Shown piece by piece: positions 42,409 to 51,372 of a stretch of 64,000 nt of DNA. This stretch comes from Alphaproteobacteria bacterium. GTDB lineage: Bacteria; Pseudomonadota; Alphaproteobacteria; Bin95. The notes below the pieces were generated by a model. It was not told where the DNA came from. It searched no databases and worked only from the letters and a program-made list of their open reading frames with translations. The position numbers and the translations under genes were made by a program. Where the stretch lies: assembly GCA_020638555.1 (NCBI GenBank), contig JACKII010000001.1, positions 124,001 to 188,000 of the forward strand. The letters run 5' to 3'. Position 1 is the stretch's first letter. Each line of letters opens with the position of its first letter.

Positions 42409-44784
42409 ATGAACGATTCCGTCGACGTGATGGATGTCGGGTTCGAGAAATTCGCCATCGGCCAGCCGGTGCCGCGCAAGGAAGACCCGACGCTGGTGCG
42501 CGGGCTGGGCCGCTATACCGACGACCTGAACCTGCCGGGCCAGGCCCATGCGGTGGTGGTGCGCTCCCCCATCGCCCACGGCATCATCCGGGGCATCGAG
42601 ACCGACGACGCCAAGGCCATGCCGGGCGTGCTGGCGGTCTATACCGGCCACGACCTGATCGCCGCGGGCCTGGACCGCATGGGCACGGGCATGAGCTTCA
42701 AGCAACGCGACGGCTCGGACATGCCGAAACCGGTCCATCCGCCGCTGACGGTCGACAAGGTGCGCTATGTGGGCGACCCGGTCGCCCTGGTGGTCGCCGA
42801 GACCATCGCCCAGGCCAAGGACGCAGCGGAGGCGGTGTTCGTCGACATCGAGCAACTGCCGGCCGTCACCCGTGCCGTCGACGCGGTCGAGCCGGGCGCG
42901 CCGCAGCTCTATGACGCCACGCCCGGCAATGTGGTGCTGGACTTCCACCACGGCGACACGGACGCGGTCGACAAGGCGTTCGCCGCGGCCGCGCATGTGA
43001 CCTCCATGGCCATCGACAACCCGCGCGTGGTCGTCGCCGCCATGGAACCGCGGGCCGCCCTGGCCGAATACGACCCGGCCCGCGATCACTACACGCTGCG
43101 GCTCGGCTGCCAGGGCGCCTTCCCGATGCGGAACAATCTGGCCAACGTGCTGAAGGTGGAGCGCGAGCAGGTGCGGGTGCTGATCGGCAATGTCGGCGGC
43201 TCGTTCGGCATGAAATCCGCTGTCTATCCGGAGTCCGTCGCCATCCTGTTCGCGGCCAAGCAACTGGGCCGGCCGGTGAAATGGACCGACGAGCGCTCGG
43301 GCTCGTTCCTGTCGGACAGCCACGGCCGCGCGCACGAGATGCGCCAGTCCATGGCCTTCGACCGCGACGGCCATATCACCGCCATCCGGATCGAGGGCTA
43401 TGGCAATATCGGCGCCAACCTGCACAACGGCACGGTGATGCAACCGACGGGCAATGTCGTGAAGAACTGCATCAGCGTCTATGCCACGCCCTTGCAGGAT
43501 ATCAACACCAAGGCGGTGTTCACCAACGCCTCGCCCGTCGGCCCCTATCGCGGCGCCGGACGGCCGGAGAACAACTATTATGTCGAACGCCTGCTGGACG
43601 AGGCGGCGCACGCCCTCGGCATCGACAAGGTGGAAATCCGCAAGCGCAACCATATCCGGCCGGAGCAGTTCCCCTACACCACGCCCGCCGGCACGGTCTA
43701 TGACAGCGGCGACTTCACGGTGCTGCTCGACAAGGCGCTGGCGGCGGCGGACTATGACGGCTTCGAGGCCCGGCGCCAGGAAAGCCGCAAGCGCGGCCTG
43801 ATCCGCGGCATCGGCATCGGCCAGTATCTGGAGGTGACCGGGCCGCCGTCGAAGGAAATGGGCGGCATCCGCTTCGAGGACGACGGCACGGTGACCATCA
43901 TCACCGGCACGCTCGACTACGGCCAGGGCCATGCGACGCCGTTCGCGCAGGTGCTGTCGTCGCGGCTCGGCATTCCGTTCGACCGCATCCGCCTGTTGCA
44001 GGGCGACTCGGACGAACTGCTGGCCGGCAGCGGCACCGGCGGCTCGCGCTCGATGATGTTTTCCGGCCAGGCCATCGTCGAGGCCGGCGAGTTGGTGAAG
44101 GAGAATGGCACCAAGATCGCCGCGCATCTGCTGGAGGCCTCGGCCGCCGACATCGAGTTCCACATCGGACCGCAGGGCGGCATGTTCGAAATCGTCGGCA
44201 CCGACCGGCGTATCGGCCTGATGGAGTTGGCCGAGAAACTGCGCGCCGGCGATCTGGACCTGCCGCCGGACGGGCCGCAGACCCTGTCGGTCGCGCACGT
44301 GGCGGACTCGCCGCCCTTCGCCTACCCGAACGGCTGCCACATCGCCGAGGTGGAGGTTGACCCCGAAACCGGCGTCACGCGCGTGGTGAAATACAGCATG
44401 GTCAACGATTTCGGCGTGGTGGTGAACCCGATGCTGGTGGGCGGGCAGGCCCATGGCGGCGTCGCCCAGGGCCTGGGCCAGGCGCTGCTGGAGCGGGTGG
44501 TCTATGACGCGGACGGCCAGCCGCAGACCGGCTCGTTCATGGACTACGCCCTGCCGCGGGCGGACGACATGCCATGGATGGACATCGCCTATCACGGTGT
44601 GCCGGCGAAGACGAACCTGCTGGGCGTCAAGGGTTGCGGCGAGGCCGGATGCGCCGGCGCCATGCCCAGCATCATGAACGCGCTGGTGGATGCGCTGCGC
44701 CACGAATACGGCATCAATCACATCGACATGCCGGCGACGCCGCTGCGCGTCTGGGAGGCGATCCGCGCGGCCAAGGCCGCCTGA
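42409..44784 (+). CDS. Xanthine dehydrogenase/CO dehydrogenase-type molybdenum subunit
   Basis: A 791-residue molybdopterin-cytosine-dinucleotide large subunit of the xanthine oxidase family. The N-terminal domain (DPTLVRGLGRYTDD), GNVGGSFGMKS, the active-site loop PYRGAGRPE and the C-terminal catalytic glutamate in KGCGEAGCAG are present. The loop lacks the AYRCSFR signature of aerobic form I CO dehydrogenase, so an aldehyde or heterocycle substrate is likelier. The ATG at 42409 is chosen because GAAGAGGA lies eight bases upstream. The small Fe-S and medium FAD subunits that normally adjoin it are absent from the window. Confidence 0.92.
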   Translation: MNDSVDVMDVGFEKFAIGQPVPRKEDPTLVRGLGRYTDDLNLPGQAHAVVVRSPIAHGIIRGIETDDAKAMPGVLAVYTGHDLIAAGLDRMGTGMSFKQRDGSDMPKPVHPPLTVDKVRYVGDPVALVVAETIAQAKDAAEAVFVDIEQLPAVTRAVDAVEPGAPQLYDATPGNVVLDFHHGDTDAVDKAFAAAAHVTSMAIDNPRVVVAAMEPRAALAEYDPARDHYTLRLGCQGAFPMRNNLANVLKVEREQVRVLIGNVGGSFGMKSAVYPESVAILFAAKQLGRPVKWTDERSGSFLSDSHGRAHEMRQSMAFDRDGHITAIRIEGYGNIGANLHNGTVMQPTGNVVKNCISVYATPLQDINTKAVFTNASPVGPYRGAGRPENNYYVERLLDEAAHALGIDKVEIRKRNHIRPEQFPYTTPAGTVYDSGDFTVLLDKALAAADYDGFEARRQESRKRGLIRGIGIGQYLEVTGPPSKEMGGIRFEDDGTVTIITGTLDYGQGHATPFAQVLSSRLGIPFDRIRLLQGDSDELLAGSGTGGSRSMMFSGQAIVEAGELVKENGTKIAAHLLEASAADIEFHIGPQGGMFEIVGTDRRIGLMELAEKLRAGDLDLPPDGPQTLSVAHVADSPPFAYPNGCHIAEVEVDPETGVTRVVKYSMVNDFGVVVNPMLVGGQAHGGVAQGLGQALLERVVYDADGQPQTGSFMDYALPRADDMPWMDIAYHGVPAKTNLLGVKGCGEAGCAGAMPSIMNALVDALRHEYGINHIDMPATPLRVWEAIRAAKAA

Positions 44785-44819
44785 TCCCGCAGATACGGCG
44801 TCGGGTATCTTACTCTTGG

Positions 44820-44922
44820 CGTCATTGCGAGCCCAAAGGGCGAAGCAATCCAGGAACCGCGGTCCCATGTCGAGGTGACGGTCTGGATTGCTTCGTTGCC
44901 CTACGGGCGCCTCGCAATGACG
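44820..44922. repeat. Family A inverted repeat
   Basis: About 103 bp: CGTCATTGCGAGCCC-GGGCGAAGCAATCCAG on the left (shown as CGTCATTGCGAGCCC and CGAAGCAATCCAG) and CTGGATTGCTTCG with GGGCGCCTCGCAATGACG on the right, nearly perfect inverted arms. It lies between two convergent genes. Confidence 0.85.
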
Positions 44923-44962
44923 CTCATAAGCGCGGGGGCAGGAATGCCAGTGGTCATCGGCC

Positions 44963-46252
44963 CTAGGCCGGCGCGTCGTCCTTGCGTTGCAGCACGGCGC
45001 CGAAAAAGCCGTCGGTGTCGTGCTGGGCCGGGGTCAGCTTCATGAAATCGCCGGTGGCGACATCGGGCAGGATGTCCGAGGCCGGGACGACAAAGAAATC
45101 GTCGTGCTCTTCCAGGAACTGCGCGATCACATCGTCGTTCTCGCGCATCAGGATCGAGCAGGTGCCGTAAATCACCCGACCGCCGGGCTTCACCAGCGAA
45201 GAGCCGCGGTGCAGCAGCGACGTCTGGATGGCCGTGATCTCATCCAGATTGGTGCCCTTGGAGCCCCAGCGGGCATCCGGATTGCGGCGCCAGGTGCCGG
45301 TGCCGGAACAGGGCGCATCGACCAGAACCCGGTCGAAATCCCATTTGTGCCGCTTCAGCCACGGGTCGCTGGTGCCGGTGATCAGGCGGCAGCGGGAATT
45401 CTGCACGCCCGCCCGGCGCATGCGCTCGCGCGCACGTTCCAGCTTGTGCTCGTAGATGTCGCAGGCGGAGATGCGGCCGCGATTGTCCATCATTGCCGCC
45501 AACGCCAGGCTCTTGCCGCCCGCGCCGGCGCAGAGATCCAGCACATGCATGCCGGCATGGGCATCCACCAACTGCGAGAGCAGCTGCGAGCCCTCGTCCT
45601 GCACCTCCACCAGACCCTTGCGGAAGGCCTGCACGGCGCCCAGCGGCGGCCGGCCCTCGACGCGAATGCCCAGGGGCGAGTGCCGGGTCGGCCGGCTGAG
45701 AATGCCTTCCTCGGCCAGCGCGGCCATGGCCGCGCCGCGCTCGATCATGAGCGTGTTCGCGCGCAGGTCGAGCGGCGCCTGGTCGAGCATCGCCGCCAGT
45801 TCCTCTTCGACCCGGTCGCCCAGCGAGCGTTCCAGCTCCGCCGCCGCCCATTCCGGCACTTCCAGGCGGATGTGCCAGGGCATTTCCTTCGGCATCAGGC
45901 CATGGTTGATCACCGCGAGCGCCAACTGCGCCTCGGCGGCATTCAACGGTCGGGCGCCATAGCGGCCGCCGGTGAAGGAACTGTTGAACAGGCTGGGAGC
46001 GTGGACCGCCTGGTCGATGATGACCCAGCCGCGCGGCATGGGCGGCAGTTTCGCCTGGGCCAGCCACCAGTCATAGCGCGAACGGTGGCGGAGGACCCGG
46101 AACACCTGGTTCGCCACCACGTTGCGGTCGCGCGACCCCATAAAGCGGCGGAACCGAAGCTGGTTGCTGACAACGCGATCGGCAGGTAAGTCGCTGGACG
46201 CGACAGCGGTCAGGATTTCGATGGAGGTGGCGACGCGGGCTGCTGGCGTCAT
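44963..46252 (-). CDS. RsmB/NOP family RNA m5C methyltransferase
   Basis: A 429-residue SAM-dependent methyltransferase of the RsmB (Fmu/Sun)/NOL1-NOP2 family that methylates cytosine C5 in rRNA or tRNA. The N-terminal part is NusB-like. SAM motif I is VLDLCAGAGGKSLALA, the motif IV cysteine is in DAPCSGTG and the motif VI cysteine in GTCSI. It is the last gene of a minus-strand unit, 13 bp after smr. Which RNA position it modifies is not clear, because the RsmB, RsmF and NOP-type families overlap. Confidence 0.9.
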   Translation of the reverse strand: MTPAARVATSIEILTAVASSDLPADRVVSNQLRFRRFMGSRDRNVVANQVFRVLRHRSRYDWWLAQAKLPPMPRGWVIIDQAVHAPSLFNSSFTGGRYGARPLNAAEAQLALAVINHGLMPKEMPWHIRLEVPEWAAAELERSLGDRVEEELAAMLDQAPLDLRANTLMIERGAAMAALAEEGILSRPTRHSPLGIRVEGRPPLGAVQAFRKGLVEVQDEGSQLLSQLVDAHAGMHVLDLCAGAGGKSLALAAMMDNRGRISACDIYEHKLERARERMRRAGVQNSRCRLITGTSDPWLKRHKWDFDRVLVDAPCSGTGTWRRNPDARWGSKGTNLDEITAIQTSLLHRGSSLVKPGGRVIYGTCSILMRENDDVIAQFLEEHDDFFVVPASDILPDVATGDFMKLTPAQHDTDGFFGAVLQRKDDAPA

Positions 46253-46265
46253 GCTGAACTCATTC

Positions 46266-46853
46266 TCAGGTTAGGGGCGCCGCTCGGCGATGACGCCGTA
46301 ACAGTACATACAACGCGCCAGATCCCCCATCTTTCGCATGTGCATCCGTTATCGCAGCAACGTGTTGATTTAATGGCGGCGTCTCCAGCCAACGCGGGAC
46401 ACTCCGCCGGAGCACACCCACGGCATCCTCCCGCCGCGATGCCATTGGATCCCACCCCTTGCCGGTGATCACCAAAACCAAACGACGGTTCATCGTTCGA
46501 CTGGCCGCAACGAAGCGATTGAGCGCCTGGTGCGCTTCTTTTTGTGTCATTCCATGGAGGTCCAGCCGCCCTTCGATCGGCATTTTTCCCTTACGTAGGC
46601 GCTGAGCCGTGCGTTTGTCCAGGCCCATGACCGGGATTTTCGTCGAGATTTGTCGAGCGGATGCCGGCGCCTCGGCCGTTCGGGGTTTCGCCGCCGCAAC
46701 CGTCGGTGTGGGTTCGGGCGCCGGCGCGGTATGGCGCTCATGCCGTTCCGGACCGACCGACGGCACCAGTGTCCGGCGCCGCAACGGCGTCACCGACTGC
46801 GCCACCCGCTGCCAAAGATCGCGTTCCTCCAGACTCAGTCGCCGGGGTGCCAT
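46266..46853 (-). CDS. Smr/MutS2-type domain protein
   Basis: A 195-residue protein with a basic, proline/alanine-rich N-terminal half and a C-terminal Smr domain (about residues 90-195). The Smr signature is seen as LDLHGMTQKEAHQAL and VITGKG. Free-standing Smr proteins are nucleases or nucleic-acid binders in RNA or DNA quality control. It starts three bases after the upstream small membrane protein gene. The order mltA ... smr is conserved in Alphaproteobacteria. Confidence 0.9.
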   Translation of the reverse strand: MAPRRLSLEERDLWQRVAQSVTPLRRRTLVPSVGPERHERHTAPAPEPTPTVAAAKPRTAEAPASARQISTKIPVMGLDKRTAQRLRKGKMPIEGRLDLHGMTQKEAHQALNRFVAASRTMNRRLVLVITGKGWDPMASRREDAVGVLRRSVPRWLETPPLNQHVAAITDAHAKDGGSGALYVLLRRHRRAAPLT

Positions 46854-46856
46854 GGC

Positions 46857-47324
46857 CTAGTCCACGGTGTCCGGCAGATAGCGCCAGGCGAAGATGCGCC
46901 AGTCGTCGGCGGGCGCATTCGCCTCGGGCCCGTTGTCCGGCCGGCCGTCGGCCGCAAGGCGGAGCGTGATGCCGCCATAGCGCCACGCTTCCTGCCAGCC
47001 AGCCAACCCGCCCAGGGCCAGGGCCAGCGTGCGCTGGCGCAGCCGATGCATGACCCAGACATTCAGGGTGGTCAGCGTCAGAATGATGCCGCTCGCCAGG
47101 ATGGCGAGGCCCCAGATCCAACCGCCCAGCATCCAGGCGCTTGCCGTGCAGCAGAGCGTCGCCACCAGCGGCAAGCCGTTGTCGAACGCACTGTGGGTGG
47201 GCGAGTCCTTGCGGTTGTAGTGGCGCAGATCGACGCCGATCAGCAGCAGCCGGTCCCGCTCCGCGTACCAGATGCGCTCGAACAGGGACTGATCGTCGTC
47301 CACAACCGCACTCGCCTCGTTCAC
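46857..47324 (-). CDS. Small membrane protein of unknown function
   Basis: A 155-residue protein that I do not recognise. It has an acidic N-terminus, two hydrophobic segments (around residues 53-70 and 72-92) and a soluble C-terminus rich in W, R and D (DDWRIFAWRYLPD). It is three bases upstream of smr and 22 bp downstream of the GST gene on the same strand, so it is very probably expressed with them. Confidence 0.75.
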   Translation of the reverse strand: MNEASAVVDDDQSLFERIWYAERDRLLLIGVDLRHYNRKDSPTHSAFDNGLPLVATLCCTASAWMLGGWIWGLAILASGIILTLTTLNVWVMHRLRQRTLALALGGLAGWQEAWRYGGITLRLAADGRPDNGPEANAPADDWRIFAWRYLPDTVD

Positions 47325-47346
47325 CGTTCGGCTCGCCCGTGACCGC

Positions 47347-47985
47347 TCAGGTGATGGGAATGTCGGAGATGTGGGCGCGGAAGGCCGGCCGGGTCAGGAG
47401 CCGGTCATACCAGGCGCGCAGATTGGCCATATCCTCCGGCCGGTTCTCGATCGGCATGCCGAACCAGCGATGCACCATGCTGCCAAAGGGAAATTCCGCC
47501 ATGGTCAGGCGGTCGCCGCCCACGAAATCCCGCCCTTCGAGCCGGGCATCCAGCATGCGGAACGCCGCGGCGGAGGCCTTGATGCCCGCACGGATCGAGT
47601 CCCAGTTCTGCTTGTCCGGCGCGGTGCGGATCAGGCCCCAGAACACGTCGCGCATGGCCGGTGCCAGCGTCGTCTGCTGCCAGTCCATCCAGCGGTCGAG
47701 GTCGGCGCGGACGGCCAGATCCTCCGGATACAGGCCGCCGAAATCGTGCTTGGCGGTCAGGTAGCGGACGATGGCGTTCGATTCCCACAGCACCAGATCC
47801 CCGTCGATAATGGTGGGCACGCGGCCGTTCGGGTTCATGGCCAGATAGTCCGGCTGGTCGTTGCCGCCGAACTCGCCGCCGATATCCGCCCGCTCGAACG
47901 GCACGCCCATCTCCGCCGCGGCCCAGGTCACCTTCATGACATTGCTGGAATTGTTCCGGCCCAGAATCTTCAACATGCGTTCCAT
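47347..47985 (-). CDS. Glutathione S-transferase family protein
   Basis: A 212-residue two-domain GST. The thioredoxin-like N-terminal domain carries NPNGRVPTI (cis-proline loop, residues about 51-59) and ESNAIVRYL (glutathione gamma-glutamyl contact); the C-terminal helical domain is complete. The catalytic region reads GRNNSSNVMKV near residue 9-19. ATG at 47985 or three codons later. The substrate is unknown. Confidence 0.92.
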   Translation of the reverse strand: MERMLKILGRNNSSNVMKVTWAAAEMGVPFERADIGGEFGGNDQPDYLAMNPNGRVPTIIDGDLVLWESNAIVRYLTAKHDFGGLYPEDLAVRADLDRWMDWQQTTLAPAMRDVFWGLIRTAPDKQNWDSIRAGIKASAAAFRMLDARLEGRDFVGGDRLTMAEFPFGSMVHRWFGMPIENRPEDMANLRAWYDRLLTRPAFRAHISDIPIT

Positions 47986-48027
47986 CCCTCGGTCGATCGT
48001 TGGCAGGCGGCAGCGCTAGGCCGCCAC

Positions 48028-49131
48028 TCAGGGCGCCGCGCGACGCGGCAGCAGCACGTATAGCCGACCCCGCGACTGCATGCGACCGGCAAGATCGGCT
48101 GCCCGCTGCCCGGCGCCCCAGAACAGATCGGCCCGCCCGGCGCCGCGGATGGCGCTGCCGGTGTCCTGGGCGACGGTCAGCGTTTGCAGGCGGGAGTCGT
48201 CCGGCCCGCCCGGACCTTCCACGTCGAGCCAGACCGGCAAACCATAGGCGATGCGGGTCGGATCGACCGCCAGCGAGCGCTCCGGCGTCAACGCCATACC
48301 TCCGGCACCGACCGGGCCGTCGCCGTCGATCCAGCGGAAATAGATATAGCGCGGATTGCGCTGCATCATGGCCGGCGCCTCGACCGGATGGGCGCGCAGC
48401 CAAGCGGCGATGGACTGCATCGACACCGCCTCGCGAGAAATTTCGCCGTCCGCCACCAGATCACGACCGATGGCATGATAGGGCCGGCCATTGGCGCCGG
48501 CAAAGCCGACCCGCGCGGCGCTGCCGTCGGGAAACACGATGCGCCCGGACCCCTGAATATGCAGAAAGAAGGCGTCGACCGGATCGGCGAGCCAGGCCAG
48601 TTCCAGCCCTCGCCCCGCCAAGCTGCCGCGGTCGATGGCGGTGCGGTCGAGGCCCGCCAGCGCCGGATCCGCCGGCGGGCGGTAGAGCGGCACCGGAAAG
48701 GCGGGACTGCGCACGCGCGCGCCGGTCAGGCTGGGTTCGAAATAGCCCGTGACGAGGGCCGATTCCTCCATCCGACCGACGCGGAAATGCCGGGCGATCC
48801 AGGCGGAATCCACGTGCCGGCGCTTCTCCGCCGCCGTGCAAACCGCCTGCCAGGCCGCCGCATCGACGACACCCGGACGGCCTTGCCACGGCCGGCGCGC
48901 GCAGGAGCGCTTCCAGGCCTGTAACCATTGCGAAAGGTTCGTGTCCCGGCCCCAGCCGGGCAGCGAACTCAGCGCATGCGGGGAAGCCGGTGCCGGTTGC
49001 ACCGCCGGCTGGCGCGGCAGCGGGCGGTCCGAGGGCGCACAGGCGGCCAGCAGCAACAGGGCCGCCCCCAGCAACGGCCGGGCGAACCGACAAGCCAGGC
49101 GGCCCGCGCCGTGCGTTTCCGGGTGTTTCAT
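48028..49131 (-). CDS. mltA: Membrane-bound lytic murein transglycosylase A
   Basis: A 367-residue lipoprotein that cleaves peptidoglycan glycan strands to 1,6-anhydro products. The signal peptide ends in the lipobox LLAAC (about residues 27-31), so it is probably anchored to the outer membrane. VTGYFEPSL and the C-terminal 3D domain with AQDTGSAIRG, which holds the catalytic aspartate, are typical of MltA. The ATG at 49131 is chosen because it gives a proper signal peptide. It follows the Tim44-like gene after 16 bp. Confidence 0.95.
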   Translation of the reverse strand: MKHPETHGAGRLACRFARPLLGAALLLLAACAPSDRPLPRQPAVQPAPASPHALSSLPGWGRDTNLSQWLQAWKRSCARRPWQGRPGVVDAAAWQAVCTAAEKRRHVDSAWIARHFRVGRMEESALVTGYFEPSLTGARVRSPAFPVPLYRPPADPALAGLDRTAIDRGSLAGRGLELAWLADPVDAFFLHIQGSGRIVFPDGSAARVGFAGANGRPYHAIGRDLVADGEISREAVSMQSIAAWLRAHPVEAPAMMQRNPRYIYFRWIDGDGPVGAGGMALTPERSLAVDPTRIAYGLPVWLDVEGPGGPDDSRLQTLTVAQDTGSAIRGAGRADLFWGAGQRAADLAGRMQSRGRLYVLLPRRAAP

Positions 49132-49147
49132 GACAGGCAACGGACCG

Positions 49148-49828
49148 TCAGGCGTCTGCGGGCACGTCCTGGATTTCGACCAGCGTCCAGTTCGGATCGC
49201 CCGACCGGACGTCGCGCCCGAAGGCCCAGACATCGGTCACCGACTCGATGGTTCCATGCTGACCCTGGATCGCATGGCCCTCGCCATTGCGGACCACCTT
49301 GATCTGCTCGGACTCGATCCGCAGCGTCACCTGGGCCATGGACCCGTCCAGCTGCGCCTCGACAATCTTGGCCTCGCGAATGCGGACCAGCGTGGCTTCC
49401 AGCGTCTCGCCCGCCCGCTCGCGCCGCGTCATCTCGCTGTCGAGCGTGGTGTAGACGCCACTGCTCGTCAGCGAACGCAGCGTGTCGCGGTCGCCATTGG
49501 CGAAGGCGCTGACGATCAGCTCGAACGCGGTCCTGGCGCCGGTCGCAAACGCGTCCGGATCGAACGAGCGGTCGGCGCGCCGGATTTCGGCGAGGCCCCG
49601 CTCCAGGGGATCGCTCGGCAGGTTGCGCGGTCCCGGCATGGCGATCACGTTGTCGTCGGCCGCGGCCTTGCCCTTGGCGCGTTCGGTCGGGCCCGACCGA
49701 TCTCCCTTGGCCTGCGGATCGCGTTCATGGCCCATGCGACGGCCCAGCACGCTGCGCAGCCGGATGACGAGGAAGGCCGCCACCATGCCAAAGAACAGAA
49801 TTTCGAGAAATGCCGATCCGGCGTCCAT
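49148..49828 (-). CDS. timA: Tim44/TimA family adaptor protein
   Basis: A 226-residue inner-membrane protein with an N-terminal helix (about residues 6-24), a charged linker and a C-terminal Tim44-like domain (about residues 75-226). It is the alphaproteobacterial relative of the mitochondrial import motor adaptor Tim44; bacterial members are proposed membrane adaptors of unknown client. It is divergent from fxsA-secB across 151 bp, a gene order conserved in Alphaproteobacteria. Confidence 0.9.
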   Translation of the reverse strand: MDAGSAFLEILFFGMVAAFLVIRLRSVLGRRMGHERDPQAKGDRSGPTERAKGKAAADDNVIAMPGPRNLPSDPLERGLAEIRRADRSFDPDAFATGARTAFELIVSAFANGDRDTLRSLTSSGVYTTLDSEMTRRERAGETLEATLVRIREAKIVEAQLDGSMAQVTLRIESEQIKVVRNGEGHAIQGQHGTIESVTDVWAFGRDVRSGDPNWTLVEIQDVPADA

Positions 49829-49979
49829 ATTTACCGCTCCAAGACGACCGTCGCCGTACCACCAAATCCCGGAGCCGCCATCGTTGGCGGGTTTGACCCC
49901 GGAACCAAAACCGGAGAGGGTGCAAATAACCGCCCCGGTATTATATCATACATAGTCCGTCACCCCTGAAAGGGCAAGC

Positions 49980-50534
49980 ATGCTCCCGTTTTTCCTGTTT
50001 ATCGGACTGCCGATTCTCGAGATTGTCCTTCTGGTCATGGCCGGCGACGCCCTTGGCCTGTGGTGGGTGGTTGGCTGGATTTTTCTGAGCGCCATGATCG
50101 GTATCATACTGGTGCGCCAGCAAGGCCTCGCCGCCATCGCGCGGGCGCAGGAAGCCCAGGACGCGGGCGAGCTTCCGGTCGGTGCCATCCTCACCGGCAT
50201 CCGCCTGGCGTTTGCCGGCGTGTGCATGATCGTGCCGGGCTTCATCACCGATGCCATCGGGCTGCTGCTGCTGTTGCCCTGGACCGGCGACGCGCTGGGG
50301 CGCGTCATGGCAGCCAAGGTGCGGATGCATTCCACCTGGACCGGCGGCGGGCGCACCTATAGCGGCAGCTATCGCTATCCCCCGGACGACGACACCATCG
50401 ACGCGGACTATGAGGTGGTCAATCCGGGCTCGCCGCCGGCCACCACCTCCCCCGGCTCGCCGCCGGAGCAGCCGGAGCGGCCGGGCCGCAACCCCTGGCA
50501 AAAGGGACGGATCGAAGGCCCGGATCGCGGCTAA
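49980..50534 (+). CDS. fxsA: FxsA family cytoplasmic membrane protein
   Basis: A 184-residue protein with three hydrophobic segments in the first 110 residues (LPFFLFIGLPILEIVLLV; WWVVGWIFLSAMIGIILV; MIVPGFITDAIGLLLLLP) and a soluble, proline-rich tail. This matches FxsA (YtzA), known from F-plasmid exclusion of phage T7 but otherwise of unknown role. It lies 107 bp upstream of secB on the same strand. Confidence 0.92.
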   Translation: MLPFFLFIGLPILEIVLLVMAGDALGLWWVVGWIFLSAMIGIILVRQQGLAAIARAQEAQDAGELPVGAILTGIRLAFAGVCMIVPGFITDAIGLLLLLPWTGDALGRVMAAKVRMHSTWTGGGRTYSGSYRYPPDDDTIDADYEVVNPGSPPATTSPGSPPEQPERPGRNPWQKGRIEGPDRG

Positions 50535-50641
50535 ACGCCTAGTTGAGGCGCCGTCCGGCCCCATGCTAGCGCCACTGTGCCGATTCCCGGGCCCGCCCCG
50601 ATCCCGAGGGCGAACGCCCCACCACCAGGACAGTCGATCCC

Positions 50642-51154
50642 ATGAACACGCCGACCCCGCCCAATCCCGCCGCGTCTCCCGAGTCGCCGCTGGCCATTTC
50701 GGTTCAGTACGTCAAAGACTTCTCGTTCGAGAACCCGAACGCGCCGCAAAGCCTGACCGACATGGCGCAAAGCCCGAGCATCACCGTCGACATGAATGTC
50801 GACGCCAACCAGCTGGGCGAGCGCCAGTTCGAGGTGTTGCTGCGCCTGGGGGCCAAGGCGGAAAAAGACAGCCGCACCATTTTCGAGGTGGAACTGGTCT
50901 ATGCCGGCATCTGTCAGGTCAACGCAATCGTGCCGCAGGAACAGATTTCGCCGCTGGTCATGATCGAAGCGCCGCGCATGCTGTTTCCCTTCGCCCGCGG
51001 GATCATCGCCAACGCCACCCGTGACGGCGGATTCCCGCCGCTGCTGCTGAACCCCGTCAACTTCGTCGCGCTCTATCAGCAGATGGCGGCCCAGCAGGCC
51101 GCCCAGCGCGAAGCCCAGGCCGGCCAGGCCGGCGGGGCTGACAACGCGATCTGA
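50642..51154 (+). CDS. secB: Protein-export chaperone SecB
   Basis: A 170-residue SecB, a tetrameric cytosolic chaperone that holds precursor proteins unfolded and delivers them to SecA. YVKDFSFENPNAPQSL and the C-terminal APRMLFPFARGIIANATRDGGFPPLLLNPVNF region (in parts) are diagnostic. A Q/A-rich tail ends the protein. Downstream is a family E repeat and then a terminator-like hairpin at 51326. Confidence 0.97.
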   Translation: MNTPTPPNPAASPESPLAISVQYVKDFSFENPNAPQSLTDMAQSPSITVDMNVDANQLGERQFEVLLRLGAKAEKDSRTIFEVELVYAGICQVNAIVPQEQISPLVMIEAPRMLFPFARGIIANATRDGGFPPLLLNPVNFVALYQQMAAQQAAQREAQAGQAGGADNAI

Positions 51155-51207
51155 TGCACCGAGCGGCTGAACCGAAGGGTTTGGCCGCCGGAGCTGAGAG
51201 CGCTTTC

Positions 51208-51293
51208 GGCACTGGTTGACCCACTTTCCTGCCCCATCTCCCGCTTCCGCGAGGACAGGGGGAGATGGGCTGGTGAGCCAGCGGGAAAAGACC
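51208..51293. repeat. Family E repeat
   Basis: CACTGGTTGACCCACTTTCC, TGCCCCATCTCCCGC, GCGAGGACAGGG and GGTGAGCCAGCGGGAAAAGA occur in the same order, on the opposite strand, at 5727-5806. The CCCCATCTCCC/GGGAGATGGG arms pair as a hairpin. It lies downstream of secB, before the terminator. Confidence 0.8.
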
Positions 51294-51325
51294 TCGCTCT
51301 ACCCCAGGCGCATCACGCCGAAACG

Positions 51326-51358
51326 CCGCCCGGTCGCTTGGATCGGGCGGTTTTTTTT
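51326..51358 (+). terminator. Intrinsic terminator, probably of secB
   Basis: CCGCCCG (51326-51332) and CGGGCGG (51344-51350) form a stem with an 11-base loop followed by eight Ts (51351-51358) on the plus strand. The only plus-strand gene upstream is secB, 172 bp away, so its transcript would include the family E repeat. Confidence 0.8.
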
Positions 51359-51372
51359 CAGGCTGTCTCCCC

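Noticed and set aside
42409..44784. Aerobic CO dehydrogenase CoxL
   Set aside because: The active-site loop reads PYRGAGRPE instead of the form I AYRCSFR signature, and coxM and coxS are absent.
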